Counted from the stretch's first letter, positions 6,978 through 14,785 are shown. The stretch is DNA of 14,873 nucleotides from Acidimicrobiia bacterium (GCA_013001485.1 JABDMN010000400.1:1-14873), one strand, 5' to 3'. The notes: generated from the sequence alone by a model not told the origin. Program-made: numbers and translations.

Positions 6978-7967
6978 ATGCACATCCCCGACGGATTCAT
7001 CAACGGAGCCACTTCGGCTGCGGCGGGCGTGATCGCTGCTGGCGGCGTCGGTGTTTCGCTACGACGCGCCGGGCGATTCCTTCAGGACAAACGCATCCCC
7101 TTGACCGGCCTTGTCGCAGCCTTCGTCTTCGTCCTCCAGATGCTCAACTTCCCGGTGGCTGCCGGCACCAGCGGCCACCTGCTCGGCGGAGCGCTGGCCG
7201 TGATCCTTGTCGGACCGTGGTTGGGGATCACCGCCGTGGCTGTCGTCGTGATCGTCCAGGCATTCCTCTTTGCCGATGGCGGCGTGAGTGCTCTCGGCCT
7301 CAACGTCCTCAACATGGCCCTCCTCACCGGCATCGTCGGGTGGGGAGTGTTCCGCGGGCTGACGCGGGTGCTTCCACGGCGCTGGCCGTCTGTGATCGTG
7401 GCGACGTTCGCCGCTGGCCTTGCCTCGGTGGTGGCCTCTGCCACTGGCTTCGTCATCCAATACGGAATCGGTGGATCCGGGGGCATCGACATCGACACCG
7501 TCTTTGGAGCAATGGTTGGCGTTCACTTCGTCATCGGGATCGGCGAGGGGCTGATCTCGGCAACAGTCATCGGGGCGGTTGCGGCTTCGCGGCCCGACCT
7601 CATCTCGGGCGTTGCGGGCCTCGACATCCAGGGAGGCCGAACGTCGATGTCGGGCCGCAGCATCACCGGGTTCGTGGTCGCCGCCGTCGCCATCGGGCTC
7701 GTACTCGTCTTTGCCGTCGCTCCCCTTGCCAGCTCCGCCCCCGACGGTCTGGAGCGTGTTGCCCAGGATCTCGGGTTCGCCGACACGGCAACTGACAGCG
7801 CGGTCTCCGACTCGCCACTCGCCGACTACGAAGTCGGTGGAGAGGGAGGCACGGGAATCGCCGGAGTCATCGGCGCCACCGTCACCCTTGCAGTGGGTAT
7901 CGGCGGGCTCACCCTTTGGAGACGATCCCAGCGGCGCCGCCACGACCGCACACGAGTCGCGGCGTGA
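6978..7967 (+). CDS. nikM: ECF-type nickel transporter, NikM substrate-binding membrane protein fused to NikN-like PDGLE domain
   Basis: This 329-residue membrane protein is the substrate-specific component of a group I energy-coupling-factor transporter. It begins MHIPDGFI, the family signature. In the solved Thermoanaerobacter NikM2 structure nickel is held by the N-terminal residue, His2 and His67 (recalled), and His67 is present here in GTSGHLLGG. The CbiM/NikM domain covers about 1-215. A NikN-like part follows, with membrane segments at about 229-250 and 293-313 flanking a PDGLE motif (255-259). The frame is open to 6771, but the ATG at 6978 is required because the mature N-terminus is a metal ligand, and AAGAGG precedes it. 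It overlaps nikQ by four bases. The Nur box upstream favours nickel over cobalt. Confidence 0.93.
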   Translation: MHIPDGFINGATSAAAGVIAAGGVGVSLRRAGRFLQDKRIPLTGLVAAFVFVLQMLNFPVAAGTSGHLLGGALAVILVGPWLGITAVAVVVIVQAFLFADGGVSALGLNVLNMALLTGIVGWGVFRGLTRVLPRRWPSVIVATFAAGLASVVASATGFVIQYGIGGSGGIDIDTVFGAMVGVHFVIGIGEGLISATVIGAVAASRPDLISGVAGLDIQGGRTSMSGRSITGFVVAAVAIGLVLVFAVAPLASSAPDGLERVAQDLGFADTATDSAVSDSPLADYEVGGEGGTGIAGVIGATVTLAVGIGGLTLWRRSQRRRHDRTRVAA

Positions 7968-8731
7968 GCGGCCCAGCTCATAGCCACGCCCTGTTCGTCC
8001 ACGGGCACAGCCCGGTGCACCGTCTGCCGGCTCATCTGAAGCTCATCGCGCTGGTCATCTTCATCACGGCCGTGGTGGTCACGCCTCGCGACGCGTTCTG
8101 GGCCTTTGCCGTCCTTGCGGTGCTGCTCGGTGTCGGCATCGTCGTTGCCGAATTGCCCATGAAGCTGGTCGGGCGCCGCATGCTCGTCGAGGTGCCATTC
8201 GTGCTCTTCGCAGTCGCGTTGCCGTTCCTCGGTGGCGGAGATCGGGTCGATGTCCTCGGAATCGCCATGTCTGAGGAAGGTCTGTGGGCGGCATGGACGA
8301 TCCTTGCCAAGGCGACCCTCGGCGTTGGTGCGTCGGTGTTGCTGTCGTCGACGACCGAGATCCCCCAGATCCTGTCGGGCATGCAGCGGTTGCGCGTGCC
8401 CCGTGTCCTCACCGCCATCACCGGGTTCATGGTCAGGTATCTCGATGTGATCATCGGCGAGCTGAGCCGACGCCGCATCGCGATGGCTTCGCGCGGCTAC
8501 GAGGCTCGTTGGATGTGGCAGGGCGAGAGCCTCGCCGCATCGGCCGCTTCGATCTTCGTCCGCTCCTACGAGCGGGGTGAGCGGGTGCATCAAGCGATGG
8601 TGGCGCGCGGTTACGCCGGAACCATGCCGACCACCGTACGGGTGGAAACGGTCGAACCCGCACAATGGGTGCGCGGGCTGGGTGTTCCGGCCATCGCCCT
8701 TGCGGTGGCGATCGTGGCGGTGGTGTTGTGA
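7964..8731 (+). CDS. nikQ: ECF transporter transmembrane (T) component NikQ/CbiQ
   Basis: This 255-residue membrane protein couples the ATPase to NikM. It has hydrophobic segments near 26-41, 45-63, 74-90 and 108-128 and a final one at 240-255. The two coupling-helix motifs of T components are present as AMASRGY (173-179) and AMVARGY (211-217); their Arg-Gly pairs contact the ATPase grooves. The start is the GTG at 7964, which overlaps the nikM stop as GTGA; the longer frame from 7916 reads into nikM. Its own stop overlaps the nikO GTG in the same way, so the three genes are translationally coupled. The N-terminus is His-rich (HSHALFVHGHSPVH). Confidence 0.93.
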   Translation: MSGPAHSHALFVHGHSPVHRLPAHLKLIALVIFITAVVVTPRDAFWAFAVLAVLLGVGIVVAELPMKLVGRRMLVEVPFVLFAVALPFLGGGDRVDVLGIAMSEEGLWAAWTILAKATLGVGASVLLSSTTEIPQILSGMQRLRVPRVLTAITGFMVRYLDVIIGELSRRRIAMASRGYEARWMWQGESLAASAASIFVRSYERGERVHQAMVARGYAGTMPTTVRVETVEPAQWVRGLGVPAIALAVAIVAVVL

Positions 8732-9483
8732 GCACTCCTGCCCTCGCGGTCGATGGCATCTCGTTCGCCTACCCGGACGGCCATGTCGCCCTCCACGACG
8801 TCACGTTCCACATTCACCCCGGCGAGAGAGTGGCGTTGCTGGGACCCAACGGAGCCGGCAAGACCACGCTGGTCCTCCACCTCAACGGCATTCACCACCC
8901 CGACACCGGGACCGTACGGGTGGCCGGGCTCGAGCTGACAGACGAGTCGGTGAGAGAGATCCGACGCCGCACCGGAATCGTGTTCCAAGACCCCGACGAT
9001 CAGCTCTTCATGCCAACGGTGCGTGAGGACGTTGCGTTCGGGCCGGCCAACTTCGGGGTGGAGGGCGACGACCTCGAATCCACTGTTCTGACGGCCCTCG
9101 AAGCAGTCGGGATGGAAGGCGTCGTCGACCGGCCGCCGCATCACCTCAGCTATGGCCAGAGACGCAGGGTCGCTATCGCCACCGTGCTGGCGATGGACCC
9201 CGAGATCCTGGTGCTCGACGAGCCGACGTCGAACCTCGACCCGGCGAGCCGTCGCGAGTTGCATGAGCTTCTCGACGACCTTGCCATCACCCAGCTGGTG
9301 GTCACCCACGACCTGCCGTTTGCGCTCGCAGCGTGCCGACGTTCGATCATCATCGACGAGGGCCGGGTCGTGGCTGATGGTCCGACGATTGAGCTGTTCT
9401 CGAACACCGAACTGCTTGCCCGGCACCGACTCGAGCTGCCCGCCGGTTTCGATCCCTCGATGGTCCAGCTGCCCGAGAGTTGA
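8728..9483 (+). CDS. nikO: ECF transporter ATPase NikO/CbiO
   Basis: This 251-residue ABC ATPase powers nickel import with NikM and NikQ. All motifs are intact: Walker A GPNGAGKTT (39-47), Q-loop Gln87 in FQDPDDQLF, signature LSYGQ (140-144), Walker B ILVLDEP (160-166) with Glu165, and His194 in VTHD. The FQDP/DDQLF region is typical of ECF ATPases. The GTG at 8728 overlaps the nikQ stop (GTGA) and gives the expected N-terminus; the longer frame from 8665 lies inside nikQ. Only one ATPase gene is present, so it presumably works as a homodimer. The gene converges with metB, ending three bases from its stop, and no terminator hairpin is visible between them. Confidence 0.94.
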   Translation: MSTPALAVDGISFAYPDGHVALHDVTFHIHPGERVALLGPNGAGKTTLVLHLNGIHHPDTGTVRVAGLELTDESVREIRRRTGIVFQDPDDQLFMPTVREDVAFGPANFGVEGDDLESTVLTALEAVGMEGVVDRPPHHLSYGQRRRVAIATVLAMDPEILVLDEPTSNLDPASRRELHELLDDLAITQLVVTHDLPFALAACRRSIIIDEGRVVADGPTIELFSNTELLARHRLELPAGFDPSMVQLPES

Positions 9484-9486
9484 GGC

Positions 9487-10635
9487 TCAGACTCCGGAGC
9501 CGAGCGCCTGATCGAGATCTGCGATGAGGTCGTCGATGTGCTCGATCCCGACCGACAGGCGAATCAGATCCGCCGGAACCTCGAGACTCGTTCCCACCAC
9601 CGACATGTGAGTCATCAGCGAGGGGACCTCTATCAAGGACTCGACTCCCCCAAGAGACTCGGCGAGGAACCAGTACTCGGTGGCCGAGGACGTCTTCCGG
9701 GCGGACTCGACACCTCCGGTGGGGCGGAACGAGATCATCCCGCCGTAGTCCCGCATCTGGCGCGCAGCCACGTCGTGTTGGGGATGTGACGGCAGGCCCG
9801 GGTAGAAGACCTCGGCCACGCGGTCGTCGCCGGCGAGGAAGGCCGCGACCTCCCGGGCGTTGTGGCAGTGGCGGTCCATCCGAACCGACAGCGTCTTGGC
9901 ACCCCGCAAGACCAGATAGGCGTCGAATGGTCCCGGTACCGAGCCGACGGCGTTCTGAAGGAACCGAAGCCTCTCCAGGAGCTCGGCGTCACCGGTGACG
10001 ATGGCACCACCAATCACGTCGGAATGGCCACCGAGGTACTTGGTGGTGGAGTGAAGAACCATGTCGGCGCCGAACTCGAGGGGCCGGGTGAGATACGGCG
10101 TGGCAAAGGTGTTGTCGACACACACCAGAGCGCCTCCGGAGCGCGCAACGGGGATGACAGCGGCAAGGTCGACGACGCGCAGCAGCGGATTGGTCGGAGT
10201 CTCGATCCACACCAGCTTGGTCTCCGGTCGGAGTGCCTCTTCGAGTGCGGCGACGTCGGTGAGATCCGCAACCGTGTGTTCGATGCCCTGCTCACCCAGC
10301 ACTCGGGCAAAGAACCGGTGGGTGCCGCCGTACGCGTCGTTGGGTAGAACGACGTGGTCGCCTGGCTGCAGGAGGTACCCGATCAGCGCCGTGGCGGCCA
10401 TGCCCGAGGCGGTGGCTACACAGCCGCCGTCATCACCTGCCCCTTCGAGAGCAGCGAGCATCGTCTGGAGGGCGGTTCGGGTGGGGTTGTCGGTACGCGA
10501 GTACTCGTACCCGGTGTGCTCGCCAGGCGCAGACTGCACGTAGGTCGAGGTGGCGTAGATGGGGACGACGGCAGAACCCGTGGTCGGTTCGGGCTCTTGC
10601 CCGGCGTGGATGGCGTCGGTCTCGAAGTGGGCCAT
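9487..10635 (-). CDS. metB: Cystathionine gamma-synthase/gamma-lyase-type PLP enzyme
   Basis: This 382-residue enzyme of the Cys/Met metabolism PLP family (cystathionine gamma-synthase, gamma- or beta-lyase) acts in transsulfuration. Visible sites are the YEYSRTDNPTR block (43-53), the TASGMAA loop (75-81), Asp174 in VDNTFATP for the cofactor ring nitrogen, and the PLP lysine Lys199 in HSTTKYLGGHSD. The length is normal. Synthase and lyase cannot be separated safely by eye; pairing with a cystathionine beta-synthase just upstream raises the chance of gamma-lyase (reverse transsulfuration) activity. The Mycobacterium neighbourhood Rv1077 (cbs)-Rv1079 (metB) is similar. It starts 19 bases after the cbs stop and has no Shine-Dalgarno, but TATCCT lies six bases before the ATG, so it may also have its own promoter. 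Confidence 0.9.
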   Translation of the reverse strand: MAHFETDAIHAGQEPEPTTGSAVVPIYATSTYVQSAPGEHTGYEYSRTDNPTRTALQTMLAALEGAGDDGGCVATASGMAATALIGYLLQPGDHVVLPNDAYGGTHRFFARVLGEQGIEHTVADLTDVAALEEALRPETKLVWIETPTNPLLRVVDLAAVIPVARSGGALVCVDNTFATPYLTRPLEFGADMVLHSTTKYLGGHSDVIGGAIVTGDAELLERLRFLQNAVGSVPGPFDAYLVLRGAKTLSVRMDRHCHNAREVAAFLAGDDRVAEVFYPGLPSHPQHDVAARQMRDYGGMISFRPTGGVESARKTSSATEYWFLAESLGGVESLIEVPSLMTHMSVVGTSLEVPADLIRLSVGIEHIDDLIADLDQALGSGV

Positions 10636-10641
10636 GACGGC

Positions 10642-10647
10642 AGGATA
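10642..10647 (-). promoter_or_regulatory. Putative leaderless -10 hexamer for metB
   Basis: On the minus strand TATCCT is followed by six bases and then the metB ATG (10635). It lies in the 19-base gap after cbs and could make a separate leaderless metB transcript. Confidence 0.42.
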
Positions 10648-10654
10648 TCGGCGA

Positions 10655-11608
10655 TTAGTCGAGGAAGCCGTTGGCCCTCATCCAATCGTCGTCGAAGATC
10701 TTGGACAGGTAGTTGCGACCGGAGTCGGGGAGGACCACGACGACGAGTTCGTTGGGGTTGTCACTGGCTACCCGCAGGGCACCAACCGCCGCCATCCCGC
10801 ACGACCCTCCGACCAGCAGCCCTTCGTCAGCGGCGAGTCGGCGGGTCATCTCGAACGACTCAGCATCGGTGACCATCTCCCAGCGGTCGACGATCTCGGG
10901 GGCGAAGGTGTCGGGCCAGAAGTCTTCGCCTACGCCCTCGGTGAGATAGGTCGTGACGTCGTCGTCCGTGGGTGCGGTGTAGATCGAGCCCTCGGGATCA
11001 ACACCGACCACCTGGACAGTGGCGTCCTGTTCCTTGAGATAGCGGCCGGCACCGGTGATGGTGCCGCCCGTGCCGACGCCGACAACGAGATGACGGATGG
11101 TGCCGTCGGTCTGCGACCACAGCTCGGGGCCGGTGGTCTCGTACTGGGCCTGCGGGTTGGCCGGGTTGGAGTACTGGTCGGGGCGATACGCACCGGGAGT
11201 TTCCCTGGTGATGCGATCGGCCACCGAGTAGTACGACTCGGGGTCCTCGGGAGCCACATCGGTGGGACAGACCACGACCTCGGCTCCATAGGCGCGTAAG
11301 AGGTCCTGTTTCTCTTTCGACTGCTTGTCGGCCATCACGGCAATGAGGCGGTAACCCTTGATCGCCGCCGCCATGGCCAGCCCCACACCGGTGTTGCCCG
11401 AGGTGGGCTCGACGATCACCCCGCCAGGCTTCAGCCAGCCGTTGGCCTCGGCCCGCTCAACCATCGGCATCCCGATGCGGTCCTTGATCGAGCCGCCCGG
11501 GTTCATGTGCTCAACCTTCGCTACGAGATTGCCCGGTGGGTGCAAACGACCGAGTCGCACCAACGGCGTACCCCCGATGGCCTCGACGACATTGTCTCTG
11601 ATGTCCAT
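10655..11608 (-). CDS. cbs: Cystathionine beta-synthase / cysteine synthase-family PLP enzyme
   Basis: This 317-residue fold-type II PLP enzyme would join serine (or O-acetylserine) to homocysteine or sulfide. Motifs are the PLP lysine Lys42 in NPGGSIKDR, the substrate loop PTSGNTG (68-74), the phosphate loop GVGTGGT (177-183) and Ser296 in LPDSGRNYLSK for the pyridine nitrogen. The ending GRNYLSKIFDDDWMRANGFLD resembles cystathionine beta-synthases more than CysK, and metB follows at once, hence the call. It lacks the N-terminal heme domain and the C-terminal CBS-domain pair of the mammalian enzyme, so no S-adenosylmethionine control through those is expected. The ATG at 11608 sits six bases after TAGCCT and has no Shine-Dalgarno. 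It is divergent from copZ with 79 bases between. CysK/CysM activity is not excluded. Confidence 0.88.
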   Translation of the reverse strand: MDIRDNVVEAIGGTPLVRLGRLHPPGNLVAKVEHMNPGGSIKDRIGMPMVERAEANGWLKPGGVIVEPTSGNTGVGLAMAAAIKGYRLIAVMADKQSKEKQDLLRAYGAEVVVCPTDVAPEDPESYYSVADRITRETPGAYRPDQYSNPANPQAQYETTGPELWSQTDGTIRHLVVGVGTGGTITGAGRYLKEQDATVQVVGVDPEGSIYTAPTDDDVTTYLTEGVGEDFWPDTFAPEIVDRWEMVTDAESFEMTRRLAADEGLLVGGSCGMAAVGALRVASDNPNELVVVVLPDSGRNYLSKIFDDDWMRANGFLD

Positions 11609-11614
11609 GCGGCC

Positions 11615-11620
11615 AGGCTA
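11615..11620 (-). promoter_or_regulatory. Putative leaderless -10 hexamer for cbs
   Basis: On the minus strand TAGCCT (11620-11615) is followed by six bases and then the cbs ATG at 11608. It fits the same TANNNT-N6-start pattern as other genes in the window. Confidence 0.48.
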
Positions 11621-11650
11621 GGACGTCGTTCCAGGGCCAGTGGGCCCAGG

Positions 11651-11670
11651 GGAATACGGCGGGGTATCCC
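11651..11670. promoter_or_regulatory. Inverted repeat in copZ promoter, possible copper-sensor operator
   Basis: GGAATAC (11651-11657) and GTATCCC (11664-11670) form a 7-bp imperfect inverted repeat with one mismatch and a 6-base GGCGGG spacer. The ATAC...G-rich...GTAT shape is like CsoR operators (recalled form ATACCC...GGGTAT), though the spacing is shorter. It lies just upstream of the TACGCT hexamer, between -35 and -10 positions if the mRNA starts at the copZ ATG. No csoR gene is in the window, so the regulator is inferred. Confidence 0.42.
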
Positions 11671-11674
11671 GGGT

Positions 11675-11680
11675 TACGCT
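11675..11680 (+). promoter_or_regulatory. Putative leaderless -10 hexamer for copZ
   Basis: TACGCT is followed by seven bases and then the copZ ATG at 11688. There is no Shine-Dalgarno, so a leaderless mRNA is likely. Confidence 0.48.
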
Positions 11681-11687
11681 CTACGCA

Positions 11688-11897
11688 ATGCAGACAACAC
11701 TTTCAGTCCCAGACATCTCCTGTGGCCACTGCAAGTCCTCGATCGAGGGTGCGGTGAGCGAACTGGCCGGTGTCGAATCGGTGAACGTCACCATCGACAG
11801 CCGTACGGTCGACATCGCGTTCGATGAGTCGGCGCTCGCCATGGATGCCATCGTCGAAGCCATCGAGGGCCAGGGTTACCAAATAGCCGGCTCCTGA
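11688..11897 (+). CDS. copZ: CopZ-like copper chaperone (heavy-metal-associated domain)
   Basis: This 69-residue protein is a single HMA (ferredoxin-like) domain with the Cu(I) site Cys12-Gly-His-Cys15, in a typical [14 protein letters not shown] helix start. It also shows the usual C-terminal GYQI strand. It would carry Cu(I) in the cytoplasm to the CopA pump encoded 94 bases downstream. The frame is open from 11640, but the ATG at 11688 gives the normal length and follows a TACGCT hexamer at leaderless spacing. The His in the CxxC is less common than Ala or Asn and also occurs in other small HMA proteins. The stop codon is inside the loop of a perfect hairpin (11887-11905). Confidence 0.92.
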   Translation: MQTTLSVPDISCGHCKSSIEGAVSELAGVESVNVTIDSRTVDIAFDESALAMDAIVEAIEGQGYQIAGS

Positions 11898-11905
11898 GGA
11901 GCCGG
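11887..11905 (+). terminator. Perfect hairpin enclosing the copZ stop codon
   Basis: CCGGCTCC (11887-11894) and GGAGCCGG (11898-11905) are perfectly complementary and the three-base loop is the copZ TGA itself. There is no U-run after it, so a simple intrinsic terminator is uncertain. An mRNA-stability or processing element is equally possible. Confidence 0.5.
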
Positions 11906-11906
11906 T

Positions 11907-11944
11907 TGGAGTTCAACGCCCTCCTACGGAGGGGTCGAACTCCA
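11907..11944 (+). terminator. Second long hairpin between copZ and copA
   Basis: The arms begin TGGAGTTC (11907-11914) and end GAACTCCA (11937-11944), with inner CCCTCC/GGAGGG pairing (11919-11924 with 11928-11933) around a TAC loop. One mismatch/bulge region separates outer and inner stems. It starts one base after the first hairpin and lacks a U-run. It probably attenuates or shields the transcript so that copZ is made in excess over copA (inference). Confidence 0.5.
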
Positions 11945-11991
11945 TCTCATGGCGCAAAGGCCCAACTACGTCTGACTCACGGAGGATCCTG

Positions 11992-14151
11992 ATGGCCGAC
12001 CCGGCCGACACCATCACCTTTGACGTCGAGGGGATGACGTGTGCGTCTTGTGCGCTGCGGATCGAGCGGGTTCTCGGCAAGCAGGACGGTGTTTCCTCCG
12101 CCGTCGTGAACTTCGCAGGCCAAGAGGCACGGGCGCAGGTCGCTCCAGGCACCGATGTTGAGGCACTCCGGGCCGCAGTCGACAGGATCGGCTACGACAT
12201 TCGGCCGCTGGCACCCGGCGAAATCAGAGAGACGCCCACCGAGCGCTACGCCAAGGAAGTGGTGTTCCAACGGCGCAATGTGCTGCTCGCCGCGCTGTTG
12301 ACCCTGCCATTGATGGTGGTGTCGATGGCCGTCGACGAAACGACGGCAACCCGGTGGTGGCAGGCGGCACTCGCAACGCCGGTGGTGTTCATCTTTGGTG
12401 CCCAATTCCACCGGGCGACACTCAAGCAGGTCGCCACCCTCGGTCCGGCGATGGACACGCTGATCTCAGTCGGGTCGCTGGCTGCATGGGGCTACTCGGT
12501 GTGGGCACTGTTCGCCGACGAACCGCTCTTTTTCGAGACCGCCGCGATGATCATCACCCTCATCCTCCTCGGGCGCTACTTCGAGGCCCGAGCCAAGGGG
12601 CGAGCCAGCCACGCGATCACCAAGCTGGTCGAGCTGGGCGCCAAGCAAGCGCGGGTGGTCCGCCAGGGCGAAGAAGTGATGGTCGATCCGATCGAGCTGG
12701 CACCAGGCGACACAGTGGTCGTCCTCCCGGGTGAGAAGGTGCCGGTCGACGGCGTGATCACTGCCGGCCGCTCAACCATTGACGAGTCGATGCTCACGGG
12801 TGAGTCGATGCCGATCGATCACGAGCCCGGAGACCGCGTGTTCGGCGCCACCGTGAACCAACAAGGCCGGATCGAGATCGAAGTCACCCACGTCGGTCCC
12901 AACACCGCCCTCGCCCAGATCGTGCGACTCGTCGAGGACGCTCAGGCAACCAAGGCTCCTGTGCAAAGGCTGGCCGACCGCATCGCCGGGGTGTTCGTTC
13001 CGGCAGTCATCGCCATCGCCATCGTCGTATTCATCGGTTGGCTCGTCGGCAGTGGCGAAGTCTCGACAGCGCTCAGGAACGGTGTCGCGGTGCTGATCAT
13101 TGCCTGCCCCTGCGCACTGGGGCTGGCTACCCCGACGGCGATCATGGTGGGCTCCGGGCGAGGAGCAGAGCTGGGTGTCCTCTTCAAGGACGCCGAGGTC
13201 TTCGAGCGAGCCCGCTCGATCGACACAGTCGTGTTCGACAAGACGGGGACCCTGACCCGGGGAGCGATGACGCTCACCGATCTGGCCGCGGACGTCGAGG
13301 AGGAGATGTTTCTCTACCTCGTCGGGACACTCGAGGCCGCCAGCGAGCACCCAATCGGCAAGGCGGTTGCCCTCGGGGCCGAGGAGCGCGGAGTCGATCT
13401 CGGGAGACCCGATGCCATGGAGGCTGTTGGAGGTCAAGGCGTCGTCGGCACGGTCCAGGGCATGGAGATCGTCGTCGGCAAGCCAAAGCTCCTCGCCGAC
13501 CGCGGGTTGGCGATCGCCGATCACCAACTGGAAGCGCTCGAGGCGATCGAAGCAACCGGCCGCACGGGGTTCCTTGGCGGATGGGAAGGCGAGGCGCGCG
13601 GCGTGCTGGGCGTCGCCGACACGGTTCGCTCGTCGTCGGGCCCAACCGTGGCCTCACTCCGCGACCAGGGAATCGACGTTGCGCTGCTCACCGGCGACAA
13701 CCGCCGAACGGCCGAGGTCATCGCCGCAGAGGTGGGCATCGACACCGTGATGGCCGAGGTCCTCCCGGGTGAGAAGTCCGCCGAGGTTGCGCGGCTTCAG
13801 GCCACAGGCGCGACCGTCGCTTTTGTCGGCGACGGCATCAACGACGCTCCCGCCCTCACGAGAGCCGATGTCGGAATGGCAGTGGGAACCGGCACCGACG
13901 TCGCCATCGAGGCCGGGGACATCGTCCTCATGTCAGGCGACCCTCAAACCGCAGCCACCGGCTTGCAGCTGGCGGATGCCACCTTCCGCACGATCCGCCA
14001 GAATCTCTTCTGGGCCTTTTTCTACAACACCGCCGCCATCCCCCTCCCCGCGGCCGGTCTGCTCAACCCGATGATCGCCGCCGGAGCGATGGCGTTCTCA
14101 TCGGTGTCGGTGGTCACCAACTCGCTGCGTTTGCGTCGCTTCAATGCCTGA
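11992..14151 (+). CDS. copA: Copper-exporting P1B-type ATPase CopA
   Basis: This 719-residue Cu(I) export ATPase of the cytoplasmic membrane has one N-terminal HMA domain (Cys17 and Cys20 in [13 protein letters not shown]). Eight membrane helices are expected. Core motifs are TGES (269-272) in the actuator domain, CPC (372-374) in the membrane, the phosphorylation motif DKTGTLT (Asp416), His453-Pro454 in [12 protein letters not shown] (567-570) and GDGINDAP (613-620). Tyr678-Asn679 in helix 7 and Met700 with Ser703/704 in helix 8 are Cu(I) transport-site residues, which exclude zinc or cadmium pumps. The ATG at 11992 is preceded by GGAGG six bases upstream, unlike most genes here. It receives copper from CopZ. 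The stop overlaps the MOSC gene start by eight bases. Confidence 0.96.
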   Translation: MADPADTITFDVEGMTCASCALRIERVLGKQDGVSSAVVNFAGQEARAQVAPGTDVEALRAAVDRIGYDIRPLAPGEIRETPTERYAKEVVFQRRNVLLAALLTLPLMVVSMAVDETTATRWWQAALATPVVFIFGAQFHRATLKQVATLGPAMDTLISVGSLAAWGYSVWALFADEPLFFETAAMIITLILLGRYFEARAKGRASHAITKLVELGAKQARVVRQGEEVMVDPIELAPGDTVVVLPGEKVPVDGVITAGRSTIDESMLTGESMPIDHEPGDRVFGATVNQQGRIEIEVTHVGPNTALAQIVRLVEDAQATKAPVQRLADRIAGVFVPAVIAIAIVVFIGWLVGSGEVSTALRNGVAVLIIACPCALGLATPTAIMVGSGRGAELGVLFKDAEVFERARSIDTVVFDKTGTLTRGAMTLTDLAADVEEEMFLYLVGTLEAASEHPIGKAVALGAEERGVDLGRPDAMEAVGGQGVVGTVQGMEIVVGKPKLLADRGLAIADHQLEALEAIEATGRTGFLGGWEGEARGVLGVADTVRSSSGPTVASLRDQGIDVALLTGDNRRTAEVIAAEVGIDTVMAEVLPGEKSAEVARLQATGATVAFVGDGINDAPALTRADVGMAVGTGTDVAIEAGDIVLMSGDPQTAATGLQLADATFRTIRQNLFWAFFYNTAAIPLPAAGLLNPMIAAGAMAFSSVSVVTNSLRLRRFNA

Positions 14152-14743
14152 CCGTTCCGCCGGCTCGGCTGCCTGGAACGCCATACTCACCGACGTGGAC
14201 CACATGACCCTCAACTCCCTCGAAACCGGCCTCGCCCACGTCTCCGAGTCCCCAACGCACGCCGGAGAGGTCCACCTGATCGTCCAGCGCCCTGCCCAGG
14301 GCAAGCGAAAGATCGTCGACAACGCCGAAATCGATGAGACCCAGGGTCTCATCGGCGACAACTGGCGGAGCCGTGGCAGCCGCCGGTCTCCCGACGGCTC
14401 GGCCAACCCGAATGCCCAGATCACCCTGATGAACAGCCGAGCGGCAGCGCTTGTTGCCGGGACGAGAGACCGCTGGGCCCTCGCCGGCGACCAGATCTAC
14501 ACCGACCTAGACCTCAGCGAGGACAACCTGCCCCCGGGAACACAGCTCAAGGTCGGCACCGCAACCATCGAGGTCAGCGACCAGCCCCACACCGGCTGCG
14601 TCAAGTTCAAGACCCACTTCGGAGACGACGCCCTCAAGTTCGTCAACTCTGAGACTGGTCGGAGCCTGCGCCTTCGGGGCATGAACGCCCGGGTGATTGA
14701 GTCAGGGAAGGTCAGCCTCGGCGACAAGGTAGAGAAGCTCTAG
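14144..14743 (+). CDS. MOSC-domain protein
   Basis: This 199-residue protein has the MOSC fold named for the molybdenum cofactor sulfurase C-terminus, a beta-barrel that carries sulfur or binds molybdenum cofactor. Visible are the GLIGDNW segment (68-74), a run of strands through [12 protein letters not shown] and [13 protein letters not shown], and the conserved cysteine Cys152 in QPHTGCVKF. The ending [21 protein letters not shown] (from 177) is also typical. It is a stand-alone MOSC protein with no partner domain. The ATG at 14144 overlaps the last codons of copA by eight bases. A second candidate is the ATG at 14204, giving 179 residues and starting [10 protein letters not shown]; neither has a strong ribosome binding site. 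Its physiological role, and whether it belongs to the copper operon functionally, are not known. Confidence 0.85.
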   Translation: MPDRSAGSAAWNAILTDVDHMTLNSLETGLAHVSESPTHAGEVHLIVQRPAQGKRKIVDNAEIDETQGLIGDNWRSRGSRRSPDGSANPNAQITLMNSRAAALVAGTRDRWALAGDQIYTDLDLSEDNLPPGTQLKVGTATIEVSDQPHTGCVKFKTHFGDDALKFVNSETGRSLRLRGMNARVIESGKVSLGDKVEKL

Positions 14744-14771
14744 GCCCGCGGTCTACCAACGAAGCACAAAT

Positions 14772-14785
14772 GCGCCCACGGGCGC
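14772..14785 (+). terminator. Small hairpin after the MOSC gene
   Basis: GCGCCC (14772-14777) and GGGCGC (14780-14785) pair perfectly; with the end pair open the loop is four bases. It lies 29 bases after the MOSC stop. There is no U-run, so it is a weak terminator candidate. Confidence 0.35.

Noticed and set aside
7059..7943. 294-codon minus-strand open frame opposite nikM
   Set aside because: The product is low-complexity, rich in Asp, Gly, Arg and His, while the plus strand encodes an intact NikM with all motifs.
7826..8665. 279-codon minus-strand open frame opposite nikQ
   Set aside because: Antisense shadow of nikQ, with no recognisable domain and biased composition.
9484..9486. Terminator between convergent nikO and metB
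   Set aside because: The stops are three bases apart and no convincing hairpin is visible around them.
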